Shown here piece after piece: positions 18,467 through 25,584 of a DNA stretch of 64,000 nt. Source of the DNA: Solitalea longa (GTDB taxonomy: Bacteria; Bacteroidota; Bacteroidia; Sphingobacteriales; Sphingobacteriaceae); contig NZ_PQVF01000016.1 in assembly GCF_002920915.1 (NCBI RefSeq), positions 1 through 64,000 on the forward strand, read 5' to 3'. Positions within the stretch are counted from its first letter, which is position 1. Each line of letters starts with the position of its first letter. The notes under the pieces are model-generated. The model searched no databases, was not told the DNA's origin, and worked only from the letters and a program-made list of their open reading frames with translations. Position numbers and translations under genes: made by a program.

Positions 18467-19363
18467 ATGAAAGGTATAATACTCGCCGGAGGGTCTGGCA
18501 CACGTCTCCATCCGTTAACATTGTCAATGAGCAAACAGATGATGCCTGTTTATGATAAACCAATGATCTATTACCCATTATCAACTTTGATGATGGCGGG
18601 TATCCAAGAGATCTTAATTATTTCAACACCTCATGATCTACCTAATTTCGAACGTTTACTTGGTGATGGTTCGCAACTAGGTTGTAAATTTTCCTATGCA
18701 ATTCAGGAACAACCAAATGGTTTAGCTCAGGCATTTGTTATTGGGGAAGAATTTATTGGTCCTGATCCGGTTGCGCTGGTCTTAGGTGATAATATTTTTT
18801 ATGCAAACGGTTTAACTGAATTATTGCAAAGTTGTAAAGAACCTGACGGAGGAATTGTGTTTGCTTATCATGTATCAGATCCGGAGCGCTATGGAGTAGT
18901 TGAATTTGATAAGGAGCAAAATGCAATTTCTATCGAAGAAAAACCTCTGCAACCGAAATCAAATTTCGCAGTGCCAGGACTGTATTTCTATGATAATGAT
19001 GTTGTCGAAATTGCCAAATCATTGGCACCTTCAGCTCGTGGAGAATACGAGATAACCGATATCAATAAAGAATACTTGCGACGCAAAAAATTGAAAGTTG
19101 GTATCATGAATCGTGGTACTGCTTGGTTAGATACAGGTACTTTCGCTTCACTTATGCAGGCCGGACAATTTGTTCAGGTAATTGAAGAACGCCAGGGTTT
19201 AAAAATTGGCTGTATTGAAGAGGTTGCTTATCTAATGAATTTCATTACAAAAGAACAACTTAAAAATATTGCTGAACCATTGAAAAAAAGTGGTTATGGG
19301 CAATATTTACTTAATGTTATAAAAGAACGCGAATTATTTCAGTCAGAAATTATACTAGGATAG
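18467..19363 (+). CDS. rfbA: Glucose-1-phosphate thymidylyltransferase (RmlA)
   Basis: A 298-residue nucleotidyltransferase that makes dTDP-glucose from dTTP and glucose 1-phosphate. The N-terminal [11 protein letters not shown] signature, the VLGDNIF segment near residue 107 and the [20 protein letters not shown] stretch (in two blocks) are those of RmlA, and length is normal. It is first in an rfbA-rfbD-rfbB operon and supplies dTDP-glucose both for the 3-amino sugar module at 5.9-8.3 kb and for a possible rhamnose branch. Confidence 0.96.
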   Translation: MKGIILAGGSGTRLHPLTLSMSKQMMPVYDKPMIYYPLSTLMMAGIQEILIISTPHDLPNFERLLGDGSQLGCKFSYAIQEQPNGLAQAFVIGEEFIGPDPVALVLGDNIFYANGLTELLQSCKEPDGGIVFAYHVSDPERYGVVEFDKEQNAISIEEKPLQPKSNFAVPGLYFYDNDVVEIAKSLAPSARGEYEITDINKEYLRRKKLKVGIMNRGTAWLDTGTFASLMQAGQFVQVIEERQGLKIGCIEEVAYLMNFITKEQLKNIAEPLKKSGYGQYLLNVIKERELFQSEIILG

Positions 19364-19366
19364 GCA

Positions 19367-20212
19367 ATGAACATATTAGTAACAGGAGCAAACGGCCAAT
19401 TAGGTAACGAATTAAGGTTATTGGCAAAAAAAAGCCAACATACATTTTTATTTACTGATGTATCTGAATTGAATATCTGCGTGCCAGAAGCAGTAAATCT
19501 GTTTTTTAAAATTAATAATATTAATGCATGCATCAACTGCGCAGCCTATACGGCTGTTGATAAGGCTGAAACAGAGCAAGAGCTTGCTTATGCTATCAAT
19601 GTAACTGGTCCAGAGAACTTAGCAAAAGCTTGTGCTGCGAATAATGCAGTGATGGTTCAAGTTTCGACAGATTTTGTTTTCAATGGAACATCTTCAATTC
19701 CTTATACTGAAGATGTTCAAATTGATCCATTAAGCATTTATGGCAAAACCAAGGCAGAAGCAGAACAATTGGTATTGACCTTAAATTCCAAAACCTTTGT
19801 TATTAGAACAGCTTGGTTGTATTCCACGTTTGGAGGCAATTTTGTAAAAACCATGCTCCGCCTTGGTAATGAACGACCTGAGTTAGGCGTTATATTTGAC
19901 CAAGTTGGAACACCCACCTACGCAGCTGACTTAGCAAACGCAATTTTATTTATGTTGAATAAGGACAACCCTCAATATGGAATATATCATTACAGCAATG
20001 AAGGAGTAGCTTCTTGGTTTGATTTTGCAAAGGCCATTTTTGAATATGGGAATCTTACCCCAAAGGTTAAATCTATTCTTACATCGGATTATCCGACTCC
20101 AGCCAAGCGTCCTCATTTCAGTGTAATGGACAAGAAAAAAATAAAAAAAGAATTTGGAATAGAAATTCCTTACTGGAAAGATAGTTTAAAGACCTGTTTA
20201 GAATTGATTTAG
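19367..20212 (+). CDS. rfbD: dTDP-4-dehydrorhamnose reductase (RmlD)
   Basis: A 281-residue extended short-chain dehydrogenase. The Rossmann motif is VTGANGQLGNEL, and the catalytic YGKTKAEAE (YxxxK) lies near residue 125; VSTDFVFNG and AWLYSTFGGNFV are RmlD-type. It starts three bases after rfbA. Its substrate requires the 3,5-epimerase RmlC, whose gene is not in this operon or elsewhere in the window. Confidence 0.94.
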   Translation: MNILVTGANGQLGNELRLLAKKSQHTFLFTDVSELNICVPEAVNLFFKINNINACINCAAYTAVDKAETEQELAYAINVTGPENLAKACAANNAVMVQVSTDFVFNGTSSIPYTEDVQIDPLSIYGKTKAEAEQLVLTLNSKTFVIRTAWLYSTFGGNFVKTMLRLGNERPELGVIFDQVGTPTYAADLANAILFMLNKDNPQYGIYHYSNEGVASWFDFAKAIFEYGNLTPKVKSILTSDYPTPAKRPHFSVMDKKKIKKEFGIEIPYWKDSLKTCLELI

Positions 20213-20215
20213 TCA

Positions 20216-21271
20216 ATGAAAAAGATATTAATTACGGGCGGAGCCGGATTCATAGGTTCGCATGTGGTTCGCTTATTTGTCAATAAGTACCCGAACTCAA
20301 CTATTGTAAATCTTGATAAACTGACCTATGCCGGAAATCTGGAAAATTTAAAAGACATCGAACAAAAACCCAATTATCGCTTTGTAAAAGGCGATATAGT
20401 TGACGCTACGTTTATAAATGCACTCTTTCAAATAGAACAATTTGATGCAGTAATCCATCTGGCTGCCGAATCGCACGTAGATCGTTCAATTACAAATCCT
20501 CTGGATTTTGTAATGACTAATGTAATAGGAACGGTTAATTTGCTAAATGCTGCAAAGCATCTCTGGAAACCTGTTATAGGAAATGAGATGACCGATAAAC
20601 GCTTTTACCATGTTTCGACAGATGAAGTGTATGGTACATTGGGGGAAACAGGAATGTTTACGGAGAAAACAGCTTATGACCCACATAGTCCGTATTCGGC
20701 CTCAAAAGCAAGCTCCGACCATTTTGTAAGAGCATATGGCGATACTTATGGTTTACCGGTAGTAATTTCAAATTGCTCCAACAATTATGGTCCATTCCAT
20801 TTTCCGGAAAAACTGATTCCTCTTTGTATCAACAACATTAAGAACAATAAGCCACTTCCAATATATGGCAAAGGTGAAAATATACGTGATTGGTTATTTG
20901 TTGAAGACCATGCAAGAGCAATCGACGTTATTTTCCATGATGCTAAAAACTATAGCACCTATAATGTGGGTGGGCATAACGAATGGACAAACATTGATGT
21001 GATCCGATTACTTTGCAAGATTATGGATCATAAGCTAGGTCGTTCAGAAGGTGAGTCAGCAAAACTAATAACTTTTGTTAAGGACCGTGCCGGTCACGAT
21101 CTTCGTTATGCCATTGATTCAACTAAACTTCAAAATGAATTAGGTTGGAAACCATCCCTTCAATTTGAAGAAGGTTTGGAGAAAACTGTTGATTGGTTTT
21201 TGGAAAATATAGAATGGTTGAATAATATAACAACTGGAGAATATAAAGAATATTACGAAAAACAGTATTAG
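20216..21271 (+). CDS. rfbB: dTDP-glucose 4,6-dehydratase (RmlB)
   Basis: A 351-residue dehydratase giving dTDP-4-keto-6-deoxyglucose, the branch point to rhamnose and to the 3-acetamido sugars. It shows GGAGFIGSHVVR for NAD binding, HVSTDEVYG, and YSASKASSDHFVRAY with the YxxxK pair; NNYGPFHFPEKLIP follows, as in all RmlB proteins. It is separated by three bases from rfbD and followed by a strong terminator. Confidence 0.96.
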   Translation: MKKILITGGAGFIGSHVVRLFVNKYPNSTIVNLDKLTYAGNLENLKDIEQKPNYRFVKGDIVDATFINALFQIEQFDAVIHLAAESHVDRSITNPLDFVMTNVIGTVNLLNAAKHLWKPVIGNEMTDKRFYHVSTDEVYGTLGETGMFTEKTAYDPHSPYSASKASSDHFVRAYGDTYGLPVVISNCSNNYGPFHFPEKLIPLCINNIKNNKPLPIYGKGENIRDWLFVEDHARAIDVIFHDAKNYSTYNVGGHNEWTNIDVIRLLCKIMDHKLGRSEGESAKLITFVKDRAGHDLRYAIDSTKLQNELGWKPSLQFEEGLEKTVDWFLENIEWLNNITTGEYKEYYEKQY

Positions 21272-21351
21272 CCCTGTAGTAAAGATTGATTTTAGTCTTG
21301 CTATAAAGGCTTTTCTGAAAATTACATTTTTTATTGGTGTCTCACTAATTC

Positions 21352-21390
21352 AACAAAACGCGTAAAGTGTTCAACTTTACGCGTTTTGTT
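21352..21390 (+). terminator. Intrinsic terminator of the rfbADB operon
   Basis: A 17-bp perfect stem (21352-21368 with 21374-21390) encloses a GTTCA loop and contains AACGCGTAAAGT. A T-rich tract continues after it. It lies 80 bp behind rfbB and is symmetrical enough to work in both directions. Confidence 0.88.
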
Positions 21391-21430
21391 TTAATTCCCC
21401 GCTCCTACTAATTAATCCTAAGTTATTGGT

Positions 21431-21735
21431 TTGCCCCTTCGATCCTCGGCTACGCTTGGATTGACAGCTTATGCCACACGCTCATGCTTCGACTACGCTC
21501 AGCATGACAGGGACGCTCAGCATGACAGCCAGGCTCAGCATGACAGCCCCGCTCCATGACAGCCAGGCTCATGCTTCGACTACGCTCATGCTTCGACTTC
21601 GCTCATGCTTCGACTACGCTCAGCATGACAGCCGGGCTCAGCATGACAGGCACGCTCATGCTTCGACTACGCTCATGCTTCGACTTCGCTCAGCATGACA
21701 GCTAGGACGCTCAGCATGACAGCCCGCTCCCTCAA
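21431..21735. repeat. REP-like array, CATGC-stem variant
   Basis: About ten full or partial copies of CATGCTTCGACTACGCTCAG with GCATGACAG endings are packed into 300 bp. In this variant the stem is CATGCT/AGCATG around the core TCGACTACGCTC. Frames through the array translate to ASTTLS- and LSMT-type peptides that are repeat artefacts. The array fills the space between the rfb terminator and fic. Confidence 0.85.
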
Positions 21736-21798
21736 CAGCTAATGGCTAACTGCCCACTAATCCACCAACAGCAGGAGGCATGAGCGCAGTCAAATGGG

Positions 21799-22911
21799 TC
21801 AACCTTCCAAAATACTTATCAAATCATTATTAATATAATAGAGCTCTTTACCATCTTTAACAGAACTAAGGATTTTCAGCTCAACCAATTCACTGAAATA
21901 TTTGGTTAACGTAGTTCTTGAACTGATGCTTAATGTATCCCCTATCAATTTGGGCTTAATATAAGGTTGGCTAAAAATTAATTCATTCACCTCTTTATTG
22001 TACCATTTAATTGAGGGTTTAGCATAGCTGAACGTTGCATCCATCTGGGCTAATATTTTATTAATCAGTTGGCTGGTCAATTGGGAGGTTTTTTCCACGG
22101 CTTCCAGCATGTACAATATCCAGGGTTTCCATGAACCTCTTTGAGTAACAATCCCTAAGTTATAGTAATAGTCCTCCTTGTTTAGAATAATGTATTTCGA
22201 CAGGTATAACACCGGTTGTCCTAAAAGACCTTTATTAACCAGGTAAAGGAGATTTAAGATTCGTCCGGTTCGGCCGTTTCCATCCTGAAAGGGGTGAATG
22301 GCTTCAAACTGATAATGAGCAATGCACATTTTCAGTAAGGGATCTGCCGGGAATTTTTCGTCATCATTCAGATACTCCAATAAGTTTTCCATCAGACCTT
22401 CCAGTATACCTGCACCTCTGGGGGGAGTATAAATGATCTCACCCGCCCTAAACTCACTTTGCCCCCTATTGATCACCGTTAACGATGCGGGAGACCTTAA
22501 ACCGGCCGTTGAATTTTTTATTTGCCTGAAAATGCCGGTGATGCTATCCAAATCGATCCGGCCTTTATGCTTCATTAAATTATACCCTGCCCACATTGCT
22601 TCCCGGTAACGTAACACCTCTTTCGTTCCAATATTGATTTTCGTTTCTTGCAAAGAGTTGGATACAGCTTTATAAAGTTCGTCTTCGGTGGTAAATATGT
22701 TTTCAATGGCTGTTGACGCCTTCGCTTCCTGAAGAGCAATGGTATTAACCAACATATAGGGATTAGGTAAGCGTAAAACACTGGCGTTGATCGTAGCCAG
22801 GGCCCTTGATGCGGTAACCAACTTTTTTAAAATGTCCACATCATTTTCAATACCGGCATCAGGAGGTAATAAGGGTAAATTATTGAAGGGAAGTAATCGG
22901 TCGTAAGCCAT
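21799..22911 (-). CDS. Fic family protein (predicted AMP transferase) with inhibitory motif and C-terminal winged helix
   Basis: A 370-residue Fic protein. The active-site loop HPFQDGNGRTGR begins at H206 and has every canonical residue. The N-terminal helix carries S66-x3-E70-N71, matching the [S/T]xxxE[G/N] inhibitory motif of class II (intramolecular) Fic proteins, so it is probably autoinhibited. The last 80 residues resemble a winged helix (LIGDTLSISSRTTLTKYFSEL). Fic enzymes usually transfer AMP to protein hydroxyls; the target is unknown. It stands alone on the minus strand. Its upstream region holds AT-rich palindromes, and a 51-bp fragment of a second copy lies at 23544-23594. Confidence 0.9.
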   Translation of the reverse strand: MAYDRLLPFNNLPLLPPDAGIENDVDILKKLVTASRALATINASVLRLPNPYMLVNTIALQEAKASTAIENIFTTEDELYKAVSNSLQETKINIGTKEVLRYREAMWAGYNLMKHKGRIDLDSITGIFRQIKNSTAGLRSPASLTVINRGQSEFRAGEIIYTPPRGAGILEGLMENLLEYLNDDEKFPADPLLKMCIAHYQFEAIHPFQDGNGRTGRILNLLYLVNKGLLGQPVLYLSKYIILNKEDYYYNLGIVTQRGSWKPWILYMLEAVEKTSQLTSQLINKILAQMDATFSYAKPSIKWYNKEVNELIFSQPYIKPKLIGDTLSISSRTTLTKYFSELVELKILSSVKDGKELYYINNDLISILEG

Positions 22912-22978
22912 ATATTGTGTTCATATTTTTTAATAAACTGAACATGTTGCAAGATAAGTGTTTTTTGGGAGTGAGAAA

Positions 22979-23021
22979 AGAGTACATGTTCATTTTTTAC
23001 CCCAAAATGAACATGTACTCT
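22979..23021. repeat. Perfect 18-bp AT-rich palindrome upstream of fic
   Basis: AGAGTACATGTTCATTTT (22979-22996) is repeated exactly inverted at 23004-23021 around a 7-base loop. It is the best copy of a family with core ACATGTTCATTTT found four times within 560 bp. It lies 68 bp before the fic start codon, so it could be a regulatory site, a terminator-like hairpin or a miniature element. Confidence 0.8.
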
Positions 23022-23050
23022 GAAAAGTGCCAATAAATGGACACAAAAGC

Positions 23051-23088
23051 AAACATGTCCACTTTTTGTTATAAAATGAACATGTTTT
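23051..23088. repeat. Imperfect copy of the ACATGTTCA palindrome
   Basis: Left arm AAACATGTCCACTTTT and right arm AAAATGAACATGTTTT pair with a few mismatches. It is the second member of the family near fic. Confidence 0.65.
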
Positions 23089-23091
23089 GTT

Positions 23092-23245
23092 AAAGTTAGA
23101 AGTACAAAGTAAGAAGTACAAAATACAATGTGGCTTGTGCCAACTTATACTTGAAAACAATAAAGCTAGTACACTAACCAGTATTTAGCACGCGTTGCAA
23201 ATACGCCAGAGCAGGAGAAAAGTAAGAAGTACAAAGTACACCACA
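23092..23245. repeat. GAAGTACAAAGT direct-repeat copies
   Basis: Two stretches (about 23094-23134 and 23221-23242) carry the GAAGTACAAAGT motif, the first ending in AATGTGGC. This second repeat type recurs a dozen times up to 26.35 kb, normally joined to REP-like hairpins. The DNA between them shows nothing else. Confidence 0.7.
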
Positions 23246-23277
23246 GGCTCTTTCGGATTTGTAAATGCTATTTGTCA

Positions 23278-23415
23278 GACCCTTCGACTACACTCAGGGT
23301 GACACATACCAATGTCATGCTGAGCGATGTCACCCTGAGTGTAGTCGAAGCATGAGCGTAGTCAAGAGCGAAGCACGAATCACGGAAGCACCTCACTCTG
23401 AGCGCAGTCGAAGAG
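23278..23415. repeat. REP-like element cluster
   Basis: One plus-strand element (stem ACCCT/AGGGT, core TCGACTACACTC) is followed by inverted copies with CATGC and CACCCTGAG stems and by degenerate copies ending near GAGCGCAGTCGAAGAGC. The open frame at 23265-23486 is only the translation of these repeats. Confidence 0.8.
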
Positions 23416-23425
23416 CTGAAACACG

Positions 23426-23466
23426 ACAAACATGTTCATTTTTTAATAAAAAATGGACATGTTTGT
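23426..23466. repeat. Near-perfect 19-bp copy of the ACATGTTCA palindrome
   Basis: ACAAACATGTTCATTTTTT (23426-23444) pairs with 23448-23466 with a single mismatch and a 3-base loop. It directly follows a REP-like cluster. Confidence 0.75.
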
Positions 23467-23499
23467 TTCTTTTGTTCATTTCATAACGCTTTCTATAGT

Positions 23500-23532
23500 A
23501 CGTGTTCATTTTTGCAATAAAAATGAACATAT
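23500..23532. repeat. Copy of the ACATGTTCA palindrome beside the fic remnant
   Basis: ACGTGTTCATTTTT (23500-23513) pairs with AAAAATGAACATAT (23519-23532) with two mismatches. Eleven bases later the duplicated fic 3' fragment begins, so the palindrome may mark the breakpoint that removed the rest of that copy. Confidence 0.65.
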
Positions 23533-23543
23533 CCACTTTTTAC

Positions 23544-23594
23544 TTCTGTTAAAGACGGTAAAGAACTGTATTATATTAATAATGATTTGATAAG
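23544..23594 (+). pseudogene. Remnant of a second fic gene (3' end only)
   Basis: These 51 bases match the 3' end of the intact fic gene (complement of about 21815-21865) at all but three positions. All three differences are synonymous (Asp GAC/GAT, Glu GAA/GAG, Leu CTG/CTC), so the peptide SVKDGKELYYINNDLI is unchanged. That pattern suggests a once-functional paralogue, now reduced to its end. It lies in inverted orientation to fic and is cut on the right by a REP element (CCCTTCGACTCC) and on the left by an AT-rich palindrome. Confidence 0.8.
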
Positions 23595-23665
23595 CCCTTC
23601 GACTCCGCTCAGGGTGATAGAAAAATAAGAAGTACAAAGTTAGAAGGACAAAATACAATATGGTT
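23595..23665. repeat. REP-like hairpin joined to a GAAGTACAAAGT repeat
   Basis: CCCTTCGACTCCGCTCAGGG starts right after the fic fragment and is followed by a GAAGTACAAAGT-type stretch ending AATATGG. This hairpin plus direct-repeat order is the unit amplified at 25.6-26.3 kb. Confidence 0.75.
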
Positions 23666-23709
23666 TGTGCTCCGCTAATAACCAACTGCTATTAGCTAAC
23701 CGCCAACAG

Positions 23710-24528
23710 CTACTTTTTAACCGTATCCTGTGCGGAAGACCATTCAGGTAAAAACATATGCACAACTCTAATAGTATCGCGTTTTTCTGTTGAACCGTTA
23801 GGCCATACATATTGCACCTGCTGAGGAGCAGCTTTACCCTCTTTATTTTTAGCAACGAAAGCGCGTTGCAAGAAATTATACCTGAATCCAATAGTGATCA
23901 CTCCAAAGGCATCTTTGTATTTATTATCAAAGGCAGGATTGTAGCCATCCAGGTTATCATTAAAACTTAAATTATGCTGATAATTTAAATTGATCGAATA
24001 GGGAGTGTCATAATTTAAGCCAAGGAGATTAAAATCTATTCCCAGGTTAATTGGAAGCAAGACAGCCTGTTGTTTTAATAGTACCCCTCCTATTGACTGA
24101 CTAGCGTCGGGTGCTACTAAATTAGCATTGTTCGTTTGCGTAACAATTGCCCCTGCTCCTATACCTAAGTAAATATGGTACCAGGGCAAGTAAGCGGAAC
24201 GAAAATCAGGTTTAAAGAAAATACCGCTTTTTATATTCACGCTGGCATTGAATTGGTTAAACAGGGTGTTAAATCCGCGTCCATATTTATCAGGATTTAA
24301 CTGCGACAATTTACCATGATTGAAATTTCCGGAAACGAAGATGTATGGAGAAATATACATTTCAGCGCTGCCGCCAAAGGCTAAATTAACATCGCTTTGT
24401 TGAGTATCCATAAACGCTTTTGAATAACCAATGTTTACTCCCAATGAAAGTTTGTGTTCAGTCATTTGTGCTTTGCCATTTTTAACCAACAAGGCAAGCA
24501 TGAATACGATAAGAAGAGCTTTTTTCAT
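23710..24528 (-). CDS. Outer-membrane beta-barrel protein of unknown function
   Basis: A 272-residue secreted protein with signal peptide (MKKALLIVFMLALLVKNGKAQ). Alternating strands such as LSLGVNIGYSKAF, PYIFVSGNFNHGKLS and FGVITIGFRYNF indicate a small outer-membrane barrel. It shares GYNPAFDNKYKDAFG and the DKYGRGF segment with the protein at 26609-27301, so the two are diverged paralogues on either side of the repeat array. It has about 40 extra C-terminal residues ending AQDTVKK. Function unknown; no terminator is apparent. Confidence 0.75.
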   Translation of the reverse strand: MKKALLIVFMLALLVKNGKAQMTEHKLSLGVNIGYSKAFMDTQQSDVNLAFGGSAEMYISPYIFVSGNFNHGKLSQLNPDKYGRGFNTLFNQFNASVNIKSGIFFKPDFRSAYLPWYHIYLGIGAGAIVTQTNNANLVAPDASQSIGGVLLKQQAVLLPINLGIDFNLLGLNYDTPYSINLNYQHNLSFNDNLDGYNPAFDNKYKDAFGVITIGFRYNFLQRAFVAKNKEGKAAPQQVQYVWPNGSTEKRDTIRVVHMFLPEWSSAQDTVKK

Positions 24529-24659
24529 AATTAAATTGATCAGTTAGAAATAACTAATAGGTATATGAAATAATTAATAGTACAATATCCTATAGTGCTG
24601 ATATACAAATACTGGGCCTTCTAATCATATTCAGTACTTTATAGGTAAACGATGTCAGG
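24529..24659. other. Intergenic upstream of the barrel gene
   Basis: About 130 bp of AT-rich DNA hold the upstream region of the minus-strand barrel gene. No consensus TAnnTTTG promoter was recognised. Confidence 0.4.
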
Positions 24660-25240
24660 GAGATAGAAAAGTAAGAAGTACAAAGTTAGAAGTACAAAGT
24701 ACAATGTGGCGAAGTTGAAGCACTGTTCAGAGCAGGGGGCCCTTCGACTCCGCTCAGGGCGCCCTTCGACTCCGCTCAGGGTGACAACAATTGCTGTCAT
24801 GCTATGCGGTCCAGCCCGTCGGTCATGCTGAGCGCAGTCGAAGCATGAAGCACGAACAGCAGATCCCTTCGACTGCGCTTAGGGTGTTAGAAAAGTAAGA
24901 AGTACAAAGTATAATGTGGCCCTTCGACTATGCTCAGGGTGACAACAACTGTTGTTGTCATGCTGAGCGCAGTCGAAGCATGAAGCACGAAGCACTAACA
25001 GCAGGTCCCTTCGACTCCGCTCAGGGTGACAAAAAGGAGTGCTGTCATGTTGAGCGGAGTCGAAGCACGAAAAAGCACGAAGCATGAGCGAAGTCGATAT
25101 TGAATACTAAATTGGATTACACCCTTCGACTCCGCTCAGAGTGACAACAACTGTTGTTGTCATGCTGAGCGCAGTCGAAGCACGAAAAAGCACGAAGCAT
25201 GAGCGAAGTCGCAGCCTTGGGGCTTTAAAAGCCTTTTGTT
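24660..25240. repeat. REP/BIME-like array, left of the GIY-YIG gene
   Basis: Head-to-head pairs of hairpins dominate: a CCCT/AGGG-stem copy, a short symmetrical spacer such as GACAACAAC-T-GTTGTTGTC, then a TCATGCT/AGCATGA-stem copy in the opposite direction. Pairs lie near 24741-24850, 24920-24983, 25008-25070 and 25122-25185, with GAAGTACAAAGT direct repeats between them. Frames here translate to HPERSRR-type peptides and are not genes. The last pair ends about 80 bp before the GIY-YIG start codon. Confidence 0.88.
24920..24983. repeat. Representative REP doublet (BIME-like unit)
   Basis: Hairpin one has stem CCCT (24920-24923) and AGGG (24936-24939) around a 12-nt core. A 20-bp self-complementary spacer follows, then hairpin two with stem TCATGCT (24958-24964) and AGCATGA (24977-24983) around GAGCGCAGTCGA. 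The two cores are inverted relative to each other, and the stems differ in sequence but are each perfectly paired. Confidence 0.85.
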
Positions 25241-25266
25241 ATATTGATTGGTACAAAATTCTACCG

Positions 25267-25578
25267 ATGAAGTTAATGTATGTTTATATTCTGCTATGTG
25301 CGGATGGATCTTATTATACGGGCGTTACCAATGATGTTGAAAATCGTTTATTGGAACATAATGAAGGAAAGGACGAAAAAAGCTATACGTTTTCACGAAG
25401 GCCTGTGCAATTAGTCTTTTGGGAGGTATTTTACACTCCAATGGCTGCAATTGAGTTTGAGAAACAGGTTAAAGGTTGGTCGCGAAAGAAGAAAGAGTCG
25501 ATTATTATGGATAAGTGGGACGAGTTGAAGGGTTTGTCGGAATGTAAGAATAAGAGTCATTATAAGAATAAAAGGTAG
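25267..25578 (+). CDS. GIY-YIG nuclease family protein (single domain)
   Basis: A 103-residue GIY-YIG endonuclease-fold protein. MYVYILLCADGSYYTGVTND holds the paired Tyr motifs, ENRLLEHNEG the conserved Arg and His, and FEKQVKGWSRKKKESI the glutamate and the usual lysine-rich tail. The ATG at 25267 is chosen because the family starts there; the frame is open further upstream only through repeats. The gene is surrounded on both sides by REP-like arrays. Small GIY-YIG proteins of this type have no settled function, and a link to the repeats is a hypothesis. Confidence 0.88.
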   Translation: MKLMYVYILLCADGSYYTGVTNDVENRLLEHNEGKDEKSYTFSRRPVQLVFWEVFYTPMAAIEFEKQVKGWSRKKKESIIMDKWDELKGLSECKNKSHYKNKR

Positions 25579-25584
25579 CCCTTC

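Noticed and set aside
21471-21698. Open frames within repeats (also 23265-23486, 24879-25085, 25701-25889, 26098-26466, 26356-26544)
   Set aside because: They translate only the repeat elements (HPERSRR, LSMT, YFVLLT peptides) and have no start context or protein family.
21799-23594. Invertible promoter or phase-variable switch at fic
   Set aside because: The inverted fic ends are only about 51 bp, no recombinase gene is nearby, and inversion would merely flip the whole gene. Kept only as a remnant of duplication.
25141-25266. N-terminal extension of the GIY-YIG protein
   Set aside because: The 42 extra residues are translated REP DNA; the family begins at the ATG at 25267.
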